A stretch of 6,928 nucleotides of DNA, taken from an uncultured Lachnospiraceae bacterium. GTDB taxonomy: Bacteria; Bacillota; Clostridia; Lachnospirales; Lachnospiraceae. The notes beneath the pieces were generated by a model. The model had not been told where the DNA came from and searched no databases. It saw only the letters and a program-made list of their open reading frames with translations. The stretch's first letter is position 1. Every line of letters starts with the position of its first letter. The DNA lies in assembly GCA_902783295.1 (NCBI GenBank), contig CACZQT010000226.1, positions 1 to 6,928 of the forward strand, in the 5' to 3' direction. A program made the translations under genes and the position numbers. Of the stretch, positions 1-6,295 are shown piece after piece.

Positions 1-39
1 AAACAGACACATCGAGCTTGCTCGAATGGGGCTGTTTTT
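1..39 (+). terminator. Intrinsic terminator of a gene upstream of the window
   Basis: AAACAG (1-6) pairs with CTGTTT (32-37). Inside it, TCGAGC (12-17) pairs with GCTCGA (20-25) across a two-base loop, and a run of T (35-39) follows. The middle of the stem has A/G mismatches, and the stem may continue to the left of the window. The gene it would terminate is not visible. Confidence 0.6.
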
Positions 40-57
40 ATCGGTTTTCATATGGTG

Positions 58-134
58 AGAACCATACAGCCACAGACATAAGCTGCGTAGCAGCGGTTGA
101 CTTGCGAAGCAAGGCAAGTCTGTGGCATGGTTCT
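58..134. repeat. REP-like inverted repeat with two GCGNAGC mini-hairpins
   Basis: The outer arms are AGAACCAT (58-65) with ATGGTTCT (127-134) and GCCACAGAC (69-77) with GTCTGTGGC (118-126), giving 17 bp broken only by a three-base bulge (66-68). Inside sit two compatible hairpins: GCTGC-GTA-GCAGC (82-94) and CTTGC-GAA-GCAAG (101-113). Their cores, GCGTAGC (85-91) and GCGAAGC (104-110), match the GCGNAGC sequence known for unusually stable DNA mini-hairpins. An alternative pairing joins GACTTGC (99-105) to GCAAGTC (114-120). The cloverleaf shape resembles REP/MITE-type intergenic elements. It has no coding capacity and no poly-T, so it is not a terminator. Whether it is repeated in the genome cannot be seen here. 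Confidence 0.65.
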
Positions 135-199
135 GAATAGTGGCAAATCTGTATTTAAGAACGTCTGGAATGAAAAAGATCCTGACGGCAAAAAAAGTC

Positions 200-228
200 T
201 TGTTTCACCAAAACAGAATTGATATAAT
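200..228 (+). promoter_or_regulatory. Sigma-A-type promoter for the LRR protein gene
   Basis: TTGTTT (200-205) and a perfect TATAAT (223-228) are separated by 17 bp. The -35 matches the consensus only at TTG, but the -10 and the spacing are ideal. Transcription should begin near 235, giving a leader of about 80 nt ahead of the ATG at 316. Confidence 0.75.
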
Positions 229-237
229 TATGAAAAA

Positions 238-274
238 GTGTGATTGCGCATCCTTACGGAGTGCTTTATCACAT
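238..274 (+). promoter_or_regulatory. 5' leader stem-loop of the LRR gene mRNA
   Basis: GTGTGAT (238-244) pairs with ATCACAT (268-274) with one G-T wobble. An inner helix (246-253 with 258-264, one bulged A at 250) closes a TTAC loop (254-257). The hairpin begins almost at the predicted transcription start and leaves the ribosome binding site at 303-308 free. It is most simply an mRNA 5'-end stabiliser. No known riboswitch class was recognised. Confidence 0.45.
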
Positions 275-302
275 AGAATTGTTATTGGATTTCAATGATT
301 TC

Positions 303-308
303 AGGAGG
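303..308 (+). promoter_or_regulatory. Ribosome binding site that sets the LRR gene start
   Basis: AGGAGG is followed by seven bases and then ATG at 316. An in-frame ATG at 295 lies upstream of this site and would add seven residues with no binding site of its own and an unlikely signal-peptide N-terminus, so 316 is the start. Confidence 0.85.
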
Positions 309-315
309 AGAGAAA

Positions 316-2028
316 ATGAAGAAATGGCTTAACCGTTCCTGTCTGGCAGTGCTTTTTGCAGCATTGTTTTTTGTGCTTGGCGCGCAGGCTGTTTATGCGG
401 ACGGCACCTATGGTGATTTCAAGTATTCGCAGGATAATAATACAAAGGAGATCAAGATTACCGCATATACAGGGTCTGCAGCGAATCTGGTAATCCCGGC
501 TCAGATCAACGGCTATTATGTAACAAGTATCGAATATAGAGCATTCAGTGAGAAAACAAGTCTGGTAAATGTTTCTTTTGAAGCGGGAAGCCGCCTGGTT
601 TCCATTGGAAGTCATTCCTTTGAAGGCTGTACCAGTCTGCGTAAAATTACGTTTCCGGATACACTCCGTTCCTTCGAAAGCGGCAGTTTCTTGAATTGCA
701 CAAGTCTGGAAACTGTTTCGATTCCGGAAGGCGTTACGGCGCTTAACCGCTATGTATCCCTCGACCAGGGAATATTTAACGGATGTACTTCATTAAGTTC
801 CGTCAAACTGCCGTCTACGCTGACTACGATCGGCCAGCATGATTTTGAAAACTGTACGTCTCTGCAGAGTATTTCTCTTCCCGCAGGACTGAAGGATATC
901 GGTTCCGCCAGTTTTCGCGGATCGGGTTTGACCAGCATTTCGATTCCGGAAGGTGTGACAAAACTCCACTATGCCTGTTTTGAAAACTGCAAGTCTCTGA
1001 AAACCGTCGACATGTCTGCCAATGTTACCGAACTGGATGATCATGCATTTTTGAACTGCACTTCTCTCCAGAGCGTGAAGATTCCTCTGGATCTGCAGTG
1101 GGTCGGGTCTCGCTGCTTTGAGGGATGTACAGCACTCACAACCTTGAAATTCGGAGATGCCTTTACAAATACATACAATATTGACTACAATGCGTTTGCG
1201 AACTGCCCGAACCTGACGGTCGAGCTGGCTCGGGGCAATGCGCTGGAGACTTACTGCATGAACAACGACGTAAAATTCCATGCGTATGCCACTTCTATGG
1301 GGGGCTGCTCTGTCGAGGGCATCGAAGATAAGACATATACCGGTTCTCCTCTGACGCAGACACTGGACATTTCCTGCGGCGCAGACAAGCTTATCCTGAA
1401 CAATGATTATACGACAGAATATGTCAGCAATATCAACGCCGGTACTGCTACGGTGAAGATCAAAGGGATCGGCAATTACGTAGGAAGGATCGAAAAAACC
1501 TTCAGGATCAACCGGGCGGAGATGGAAGGCTGCAAGATAAAACTTTCCAAAACCTCCATGACGTATACCAGTGAGTATCTGACACCTTCCGTGAAAGTTA
1601 CTTTCCGCGGGAAGAAGGTTTCAGAAGGGGATTATTATGTTTCCTACAGCAGCAACCGTTACGTCGGAACAGCCACCGTGACGGTGTCCGGAAGGAACAA
1701 CTTCCAGAACAGCAAAAAGACGACCTTCAAGATCGTTCCCAAGACGGCTGCGATCAAGAGGGTGAAGGGAGGCGCGAAGAGCTTTACCGTAACCTGGAAG
1801 CAGAATAACATCCAGACGACCGGTTATCAGATCCAGTATGCTCTCAATAAGAAGTTTACTTCCGGCGTGAAGTCCGTAAAGGTGAAGGATTACCGGACGA
1901 CTTCCACCACCGTGAAGAAGCTGAAGGCAAAGAAAACATATTATGTCCGTCTCCGTACTTACAGGGAGATTTACGGGAAAACCTATTATTCCACCTGGAG
2001 CAAGGTGAAATCCGTCAAGACCAAATAA
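316..2028 (+). CDS. Secreted BspA-type leucine-rich-repeat protein with Ig-like and FN3 domains
   Basis: This 570-residue exported protein begins with a signal peptide (MKKWLNRS, then a hydrophobic core, probable cleavage after AQA or VYA at about residues 25-29). Residues about 77-303 are BspA/Treponema-type LRRs (LRR_5): ten units, mostly of 23 residues, with the recurring pattern F-x-x-C-x-S-L-x-x-V-x-I-P. Two similar Ig-like modules follow (about 330-398 and 404-473), each with the pattern Y-T-G ... D-Y ... Y-x-x-N-x-x-x-G-T-A-T-V ... F-x-I. A fibronectin type III domain (about 477-570) ends the protein. No LPXTG, SLH or choline-binding motif is visible, so it is either released or held non-covalently by its Lys-rich C-terminal half. 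Known BspA-family proteins bind host or bacterial surface ligands, so adhesion is likely, but the ligand is unknown. It has its own promoter and terminator. Confidence 0.92.
   Translation: MKKWLNRSCLAVLFAALFFVLGAQAVYADGTYGDFKYSQDNNTKEIKITAYTGSAANLVIPAQINGYYVTSIEYRAFSEKTSLVNVSFEAGSRLVSIGSHSFEGCTSLRKITFPDTLRSFESGSFLNCTSLETVSIPEGVTALNRYVSLDQGIFNGCTSLSSVKLPSTLTTIGQHDFENCTSLQSISLPAGLKDIGSASFRGSGLTSISIPEGVTKLHYACFENCKSLKTVDMSANVTELDDHAFLNCTSLQSVKIPLDLQWVGSRCFEGCTALTTLKFGDAFTNTYNIDYNAFANCPNLTVELARGNALETYCMNNDVKFHAYATSMGGCSVEGIEDKTYTGSPLTQTLDISCGADKLILNNDYTTEYVSNINAGTATVKIKGIGNYVGRIEKTFRINRAEMEGCKIKLSKTSMTYTSEYLTPSVKVTFRGKKVSEGDYYVSYSSNRYVGTATVTVSGRNNFQNSKKTTFKIVPKTAAIKRVKGGAKSFTVTWKQNNIQTTGYQIQYALNKKFTSGVKSVKVKDYRTTSTTVKKLKAKKTYYVRLRTYREIYGKTYYSTWSKVKSVKTK
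544..1224 (+). repeat. BspA-type LRR array within the secreted protein
   Basis: About ten units start at a conserved Phe. Five are exactly 23 residues long (69 bp) and one is 22. The unit after FLNCTSLETV carries a six-residue insertion, and the last units are longer and diverged (a 26-residue unit, then a partial one). The Cys of the F-x-x-C position is kept in most units, which is usual for this LRR class. The units differ at the DNA level, so this is an old array rather than a recent expansion. Confidence 0.85.
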
Positions 2029-2091
2029 GAAACGATAACAGTTCTGTACCGCTGTTTACAGGGCTGAGAATAGAAATAACTGACATTTATC

Positions 2092-2118
2092 CTCCCACCT
2101 GTACAGGTGGGAGTCTTT
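2092..2118 (+). terminator. Palindromic terminator after the LRR gene
   Basis: Positions 2092-2113 are a perfect 22-bp palindrome (arms of 11 bp, CTCCCACCTGT and its complement) 64 bases after the stop codon, followed by the pyrimidine-rich TCTTTCTCT. The T-run is interrupted, so termination may be partial. Because it is perfectly symmetrical and lies 38 bp before the next start codon, it could instead be an operator or attenuator for the downstream regulator gene. Confidence 0.65.
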
Positions 2119-2151
2119 CTCTGACAGGATCAAAGGAAGGGGGCGGTTCCT

Positions 2152-3702
2152 GTGAATACCGGACGTGACTGGCTGAGAGCGCGCGGCATGCAATGCGCAC
2201 TCTGGATCGCCCTGTGCTTTACGCTGACCTCTGCCGTTTACTTTTCGTGGGTATATCACCTGATCACATTCACGGATGGCACCGAAACAGAATGGATCAG
2301 CATGGTGGCCGGTTATCTGGCGCAGGCGGCCGGATTGGGACTGGCAGCCTGGAGGCTGCGGAGAAAACCGGCCGGTGAACATGGAAAAGCGGCCTGCCTG
2401 GCCCTGCTTTTGTTTATGGTTTTTTCTGTCCCTGCGCTTCTGGGCGACAGCCTGGCGGCTTCAGCCGTTTTCGGTCTGTTGATGAACCTGGCTTGCGGCG
2501 TGTTGGCAGGGCTTTATATCTTCTCGGTGGTGGTGGATGCGGAGGCTTCACATCAAAGCCTGGTTTTCGGAGGCGGTTATGCCTTGGCTACGGTGGCCGT
2601 GGGGCTGCTGTCGCTTCCAGGAAGGGGAGGCAGTTGGCTGCAGGGCAGGAACTGCTGGATCCTGTATATTCCACTGGCGGCTGTGATCGCCTGGATGACC
2701 CTACGGCTGAAATTGCCGGGGACAGCAGGAGAGAAAGAAGAAAGCTTGAAGTTGAAATTGCCGGAAGATGCCGGAGAGAAAGCGAGGAGTTTGCAGCTGC
2801 CGGGAGCTGCCGGAGGGAAACAGGGCAGGCCGCAGGGAGAACTGCCGGGCATGAAGGCCGGGCTTGCGCCGGAAGCGCTGTGGTGGCCTGAGCAGAAACG
2901 GGAAAACAGCATTCTGCGCGATCCTCTGATTTTAGCCTGCGTGACAGCTGTTCTTATCAGCCTGGTGAAAAACCTGGGATTCGGCTTCCCGTCTGCGGAT
3001 ATCGCCGCCGGGCTGCGGCCGGAAATCTCCCGTATTCCATATGCCGCCGGGCTGCTGGCTGCCGGCTTCATCCTGGACCGGAACCGGAAAAACGGAGTTG
3101 TATGTACGACAGCTGCTTTGGCTATTCCGTTTATCCTGTTGGGAATCACCAGCGAACCGGTTCCTGCCGCAATCTTTTGGGGATTGGATTATCTCTTCTT
3201 TGGCTTTTTCTCGGTATTCCGGGTAATGCTGTTTGTGGACATCGCCGGGAAAAGCCGCCGATGGTATTTAGCGCCTCTCGGACTGCTTTTGGGGCGAGTT
3301 GGGGATGCCGTTGGGACAGGGATCTGCCTGCGGCTGACCGATCAGAAACTGGCACTGATTATCGTGACGGCCGTACTGTTCTCGGTGTCGGTGATGCTTC
3401 TCTTCCGGCTGTATCAACGCTTTTATGAACCGGGGCAGGAACGGCAGAGGAGTGAGCAGGAGGTCTTCGAGGATTTCTGCCTGCACTATGATTTTTCTTC
3501 TCGGGAGAGGGAGGTCTTCCGCATGATCATTGCCGGGCAGACGAACGGGGAAATAGCAGCAGCGCTGTTTATTATGGAGAGCACCGTGAAGTACCATGTG
3601 CGGAATATCCTTCAGAAAACCGGCTGCGCGAATCGCGGCGAATTACAGAAAAAATACGCCCTCGCCTTGTACCCGCAGCTGCAGGTGGAGGAAGTCATAT
3701 AA
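2152..3702 (+). CDS. Transporter-like membrane protein fused to a LuxR-type HTH regulator
   Basis: This 516-residue protein starts at GTG, 8 bases after the purine-rich site GGAAGGGGG (2135-2143). The next in-frame ATG (2188) lacks a binding site. Hydrophobic segments suggest about 12 membrane helices in a 6+6 arrangement like the major facilitator superfamily: about 13-183, then about 256-420. A hydrophilic loop (184-255) separates the halves. The C-terminus (about 446-508) is a LuxR/GerE DNA-binding domain: S-R-E-R-E-V (450-455), A-G-Q-T-N-G-E-I-A (461-469) and the recognition helix T-V-K-Y-H-V-R-N-I (478-486). No receiver, PAS or autoinducer-binding domain is present, so signal sensing, if any, would be through the membrane part. 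Such fusions are known in Eggerthellaceae and Firmicutes and often control adjacent genes. Targets here are unproven; the flanking surface-protein genes are candidates. No strong promoter was seen in 2029-2151. Confidence 0.9.
   Translation: MNTGRDWLRARGMQCALWIALCFTLTSAVYFSWVYHLITFTDGTETEWISMVAGYLAQAAGLGLAAWRLRRKPAGEHGKAACLALLLFMVFSVPALLGDSLAASAVFGLLMNLACGVLAGLYIFSVVVDAEASHQSLVFGGGYALATVAVGLLSLPGRGGSWLQGRNCWILYIPLAAVIAWMTLRLKLPGTAGEKEESLKLKLPEDAGEKARSLQLPGAAGGKQGRPQGELPGMKAGLAPEALWWPEQKRENSILRDPLILACVTAVLISLVKNLGFGFPSADIAAGLRPEISRIPYAAGLLAAGFILDRNRKNGVVCTTAALAIPFILLGITSEPVPAAIFWGLDYLFFGFFSVFRVMLFVDIAGKSRRWYLAPLGLLLGRVGDAVGTGICLRLTDQKLALIIVTAVLFSVSVMLLFRLYQRFYEPGQERQRSEQEVFEDFCLHYDFSSREREVFRMIIAGQTNGEIAAALFIMESTVKYHVRNILQKTGCANRGELQKKYALALYPQLQVEEVI
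2707..2826 (+). repeat. Degenerate tandem repeat in the inter-half loop of the regulator
   Basis: Three units encode LKLPGTAGEK (residue 186), LKLPEDAGEK (201) and LQLPGAAGGK (214), spaced 45 and 39 bp. The DNA TGAAATTGCCGG is identical at 2708-2719 and 2753-2764. A weaker ELPG echo occurs at residue 230. The repeat lengthens the hydrophilic loop between the two membrane halves while keeping the reading frame. Confidence 0.7.
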
Positions 3703-3717
3703 GGAAAATACCGTATC

Positions 3718-3743
3718 GGGCAGCTTCCGCAAGGAATCCGCCC
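3718..3743 (+). other. Small hairpin with GCAA tetraloop after the regulator stop codon
   Basis: GGGC (3718-3721) pairs with GCCC (3740-3743), and TTCC (3725-3728) pairs with GGAA (3733-3736) around a GCAA loop, which is of GNRA type. There is an internal loop and no T-run. It may help protect the mRNA 3' end before the main terminator. Its function is unknown. Confidence 0.35.
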
Positions 3744-3773
3744 TCAGAATTTCAGTTAAGTCTTCTCTCGAAT

Positions 3774-3836
3774 AAAGAAACCACCCAGAATTCCGCAGAA
3801 CAGACTATTCTGCTGGGTTCCGGGTGGTTTCTTTTT
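3774..3836. terminator. Long bidirectional terminator between convergent genes
   Basis: AAAGAAACCACCC (3774-3786) pairs perfectly with GGGTGGTTTCTTT (3822-3834). The helix continues inside with few mismatches to GCAGAA/TTCTGC (3795-3800 with 3808-3813), a 7-base loop and a T-run to 3836. On the minus strand the same helix ends in TTTCTTTATT, so it can serve both the regulator gene and the converging exported-protein operon. Confidence 0.88.
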
Positions 3837-3928
3837 ATACAGTTCACATTTATGGTTCCAGGGTGAGCACGAAGTACGAAACGATCCGTAGCATCACTTT
3901 TAGCCGGCAGATCATTTGGTGGAAGCTT

Positions 3929-5119
3929 TTAGTAGATTGACCGGGAAAAGACTTTGACGTTCGTAGAAATCCTGTCGTAGGTGCAGCCCGGACTCAGAGC
4001 GAGACCGCCATATGAATGTTCGCCAGATTCGTCCCCCGCGCTTAAGCTGGCGCCGCGTCCGCTATTCCCTTCTATTCCGATCACATGGCCATTCTTATCG
4101 TAGAAAATGACTCCCGTCTGGATGTCCCGCTGGTAGGAACCGGAGTTGTTTTTGACGGTAAATGTCACTTTCGGATAGGTTTTTCCGTTGCTGTCTTTTA
4201 CGGAAGAGAGCTTCATGTTATTAATGGCCAGGGGTTTGCCGATGGAATCCGATTTCGTTTCGAGAGTCGGCTTACCGACCCGCAGGCTGTAGCTGCCGGG
4301 CGTATCCGGAAGATCAAAATAGGAATATCCGTAAAAATACCCTTTTTCCCCGGGAGCGATCACTTTGGGGAAGGTCTTCATGCCCCACCAGCTGTCCTTC
4401 GAAAGCGTATCCATTTTTGTACCGTTCTGGTTTACGATATCGATCATGCAGTTATACAGTTCCAGATTCACATTCCCGGTGTTTTTCACTTCCACGATGG
4501 CATACCAGGCGATAACGTCATGGAATCTGTAATCACTCATAATCGCCGTGTCTTCTTCATAATACAGATCTTTATCGGTCACTTCCCAGGCAGGCTGCCG
4601 AACAAAGATGTCGTATTTCAGTGTTTTTCCCAGAACCTTGGCGGAAATGGTCGCTTTGCCGCCGGCTTTTGCCGTGACGATTCCTTTGCTGACAGTAGCT
4701 ACGTTGTTGTTGCTGGAACTCCATTTAACCGTCGGTTTGGTGGTACAGCCGGTCACCTTCATGGTAAGCGTATTACCAGCCTGAAGTTCAAAGATGTTGC
4801 CGCCGTCCAGATGGGGATCCTTATCTACAATAACCGTGCATTTCAGGGTTTTGCCGGCGACTTTCGCGGTGATCGTCGCCTTGCCGACTTTCTTTGCCTT
4901 CAGTTTCCCTTTGCTGCTGACGGTGACCACGGATTTTTTACTGGATTTCCACGTGACCTTCTTCTTGGTGCCCTTGACTTTCAGCGTTTTGGACTGCCCC
5001 TTCAGCAGGACTACTTTTTTGGCAGATAATTTGATGGCAGCCTGTGCAGGGGAAACCAGGCAGAGCGCCAGTCCCAGAAACAATATCGGGAGCAGGGTAC
5101 GCAATATTTTCTTTCTCAT
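3929..5119 (-). CDS. Exported protein with two Big_2 Ig-like domains and a duplicated FxLYD-like region
   Basis: This 396-residue protein starts with a signal peptide (MRKKILRT, hydrophobic core, cleavage after S-P-A-Q-A at about 27). Two Big_2-type Ig-like domains follow (about 28-98 and 106-173), each with K-V-x-W-x-S-S, V-A-T-V-S or its equivalent, and K-A-T-I-(T/S)-A-K-V. The C-terminal part has two similar beta-rich modules, about 199-288 (VEVKNTGNVNLELYNC, then APGEKGYFYGY) and 300-391 (VTFTVKNNSGSYQRDI, then SAGDESGEHSY). They resemble FxLYD-type extracellular domains, a family call made by eye. No sortase motif or lipobox is visible. The ribosome binding site AAAGGA lies 7 bases before ATG. 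It is second in a likely operon, 97 bp after its paralogous neighbour. The role is unknown; surface or envelope binding is the best guess. Confidence 0.88.
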   Translation of the reverse strand: MRKKILRTLLPILFLGLALCLVSPAQAAIKLSAKKVVLLKGQSKTLKVKGTKKKVTWKSSKKSVVTVSSKGKLKAKKVGKATITAKVAGKTLKCTVIVDKDPHLDGGNIFELQAGNTLTMKVTGCTTKPTVKWSSSNNNVATVSKGIVTAKAGGKATISAKVLGKTLKYDIFVRQPAWEVTDKDLYYEEDTAIMSDYRFHDVIAWYAIVEVKNTGNVNLELYNCMIDIVNQNGTKMDTLSKDSWWGMKTFPKVIAPGEKGYFYGYSYFDLPDTPGSYSLRVGKPTLETKSDSIGKPLAINNMKLSSVKDSNGKTYPKVTFTVKNNSGSYQRDIQTGVIFYDKNGHVIGIEGNSGRGASLSAGDESGEHSYGGLALSPGCTYDRISTNVKVFSRSIY

Positions 5120-5165
5120 GAGAGTTTCCTTTCTTTTGATTTCTTTAAAGGACGGTGCAGAAGCC

Positions 5166-5196
5166 GGAAGACGGCAGGTGCGCCTGCCGGTCTTTC
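5166..5196 (-). other. Intercistronic stem-loop between the two exported-protein genes
   Basis: GGCAGG (5173-5178) pairs with CCTGCC (5183-5188) around TGCG. After a bulged G (5189) the stem continues as AAGAC (5168-5172) with GTCTT (5190-5194). It lies 22 bases after the stop of the upstream gene. In the minus-strand transcript it is followed by CCGGCTTCTGC, not a U-run, so it is more likely an mRNA-stabilising or partial-termination element than a full terminator. It could lower expression of the second gene. Confidence 0.6.
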
Positions 5197-5218
5197 GCCT
5201 TGGGACTTGTGGAATGAC

Positions 5219-6208
5219 TTACTGCATTTGTTTGTTCCATGCCTTCATGATCATGCTGCTGATAGCATCCCCGTTGGCCTGCGCTTCGGCTGCTGTCCCC
5301 ATGGCGTCTTCCCAGGCAGCTGCCCGGTCGTCCTGGAACGCTTTCGTGAATTTTATGGAGCTGAGAACGTGGTCCAGGATGGGCTGGTAGTAAGCGAATT
5401 CGGAGGAGCGGGCTCTTTCTATGACGATGCTGTAGATTGAGACAAAGTCACCGGTGGTTTCCGGACTCACATAAGCGGTGAAAATCCCCTGCACCTTTTT
5501 CCCGGAGGCTTTGGATTTTGCGTTTGCCAGCAGGATATCCCCGCCTGAAACGGCTTTTCCCAGATTTTTGGATACAGAGAAACTCTGCATGCCATAAAAG
5601 GATTCCATGGCCTTAAAGAAGGTCTTCGTTTTTGCCTCACTGACAACCGGGGCATCTGCCAGAGATTTGCTCCCCATTCCCCAGTTGTAATAGAGAACCT
5701 GGCGCTCATGGGCTGCTTCGGATTTTACGCAGACCGCATTCAGACAGAGATACACGCAGCGATCGGTATTCTTCGGATCGTAGACGCGGATGCCGTAGCT
5801 GACGAGATCAACGAGGAGAGGATTCGTACCCATCAGTCCGATCTCTACTTTCCAGCCTTTCGGGATGCTGGCCGTAAAATACTTATGCTTATAGGTGTTA
5901 TATGTGACCTTAGGGGTAACCGTAACAGCGCAGGTGTATTTCTTCTTGCCGATTTTCGCTGTGATTTTCGCCGTACCGGCTTTCTTGCCGGACACCACGC
6001 CTTTTTGGGTGACAGTGGCGATCTTTTTGTTGGAAGAGCTCCAGACAGCCTTTTTCTTGGTGCCATTGACCTTTAGGGTGGCTGTTTTTCCCTTCGTTAC
6101 GACCAGCGTTTTTTTGGAAAGCTTTACGGCAGCCTGCGCCTGCGGAACCACGCAGATCAGAGCCAGAACGGTACACAGCATCAGCAGGATCGATGTTTTT
6201 TTCTTCAT
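5219..6208 (-). CDS. Exported protein with one Big_2 Ig-like domain and an uncharacterised C-terminal domain
   Basis: This 329-residue protein has a signal peptide (MKKKTSIL, hydrophobic core, cleavage after Q-A-Q-A at about 26) and one Big_2-type Ig-like domain (about 27-98; A-V-W-S-S-S-N-K-K-I-A-T-V, then G-T-A-K-I-T-A-K). Residues about 104-287 form a separate domain opening with Y-F-T-A-S-I-P-K-G-W-K-V and closing with I-L-D-H-V-L-S-S-I-K-F, a pattern reminiscent of PsbP/Mog1-like folds; that similarity is only suggestive. A short Ala-rich, probably helical tail (about 290-329) ends the protein. A strong ribosome binding site, AGGAGG (complement of 6218-6223), lies 9 bases before ATG. It is first in the minus-strand operon. 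Its N-terminus is closely similar to that of the next gene, which indicates duplication with exchange of the C-terminal module. Function is unknown. Confidence 0.88.
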   Translation of the reverse strand: MKKKTSILLMLCTVLALICVVPQAQAAVKLSKKTLVVTKGKTATLKVNGTKKKAVWSSSNKKIATVTQKGVVSGKKAGTAKITAKIGKKKYTCAVTVTPKVTYNTYKHKYFTASIPKGWKVEIGLMGTNPLLVDLVSYGIRVYDPKNTDRCVYLCLNAVCVKSEAAHERQVLYYNWGMGSKSLADAPVVSEAKTKTFFKAMESFYGMQSFSVSKNLGKAVSGGDILLANAKSKASGKKVQGIFTAYVSPETTGDFVSIYSIVIERARSSEFAYYQPILDHVLSSIKFTKAFQDDRAAAWEDAMGTAAEAQANGDAISSMIMKAWNKQMQ

Positions 6209-6244
6209 ATAACGTGTCCTCCTTTTTTGGGGTAACGTCTCTGT

Positions 6245-6275
6245 CCGGCTGTACAGGATGGCATGCTGCAGCCGG
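6245..6275 (-). promoter_or_regulatory. Leader hairpin of the exported-protein operon
   Basis: CCGGCTG (6245-6251) pairs with CAGCCGG (6269-6275) across a 17-base loop that contains GCATGC. It lies in the predicted leader between the minus-strand promoter and the first gene. It is not followed by a U-run and leaves the ribosome binding site free. Confidence 0.4.
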
Positions 6276-6295
6276 GGAGAAATATAGTTATAATG

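Noticed and set aside
295..315. Upstream in-frame ATG for the LRR protein
   Set aside because: The AGGAGG at 303-308 lies between this ATG and the one at 316, and the extra residues would precede a typical MKK signal peptide.
544..1224. Regular 69-bp spacing as a possible CRISPR or VNTR array
   Set aside because: The period reflects 23-residue protein repeats in an open frame. The repeats are not identical in DNA and have no spacer structure.
793..1281. 162-codon minus-strand frame opposite the LRR array
   Set aside because: It mirrors the 69-bp periodicity of the LRR coding strand, and no independent signal supports it.
2577..3149. 190-codon minus-strand frame opposite the LuxR-type regulator
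   Set aside because: It is the complement of a GC-rich membrane-protein gene, with no ribosome binding site or domain.
3837..3928. Extension of the 396-residue protein or a small gene beyond its stop
   Set aside because: All frames are short and interrupted, with no ribosome binding site, and no similarity to the upstream domain continues.
4085..5029. 314-codon open frame on the + strand opposite the 396-residue exported protein
   Set aside because: It is antisense to a gene with a signal peptide, recognisable domains and a ribosome binding site. It has no domain of its own and is an effect of codon composition.
5057..5068. Cys20 in the signal peptide of the 396-residue protein as a lipoprotein site
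   Set aside because: The residue before Cys is Leu rather than Gly, Ala or Ser, and a good signal peptidase I site (A-Q-A) follows.
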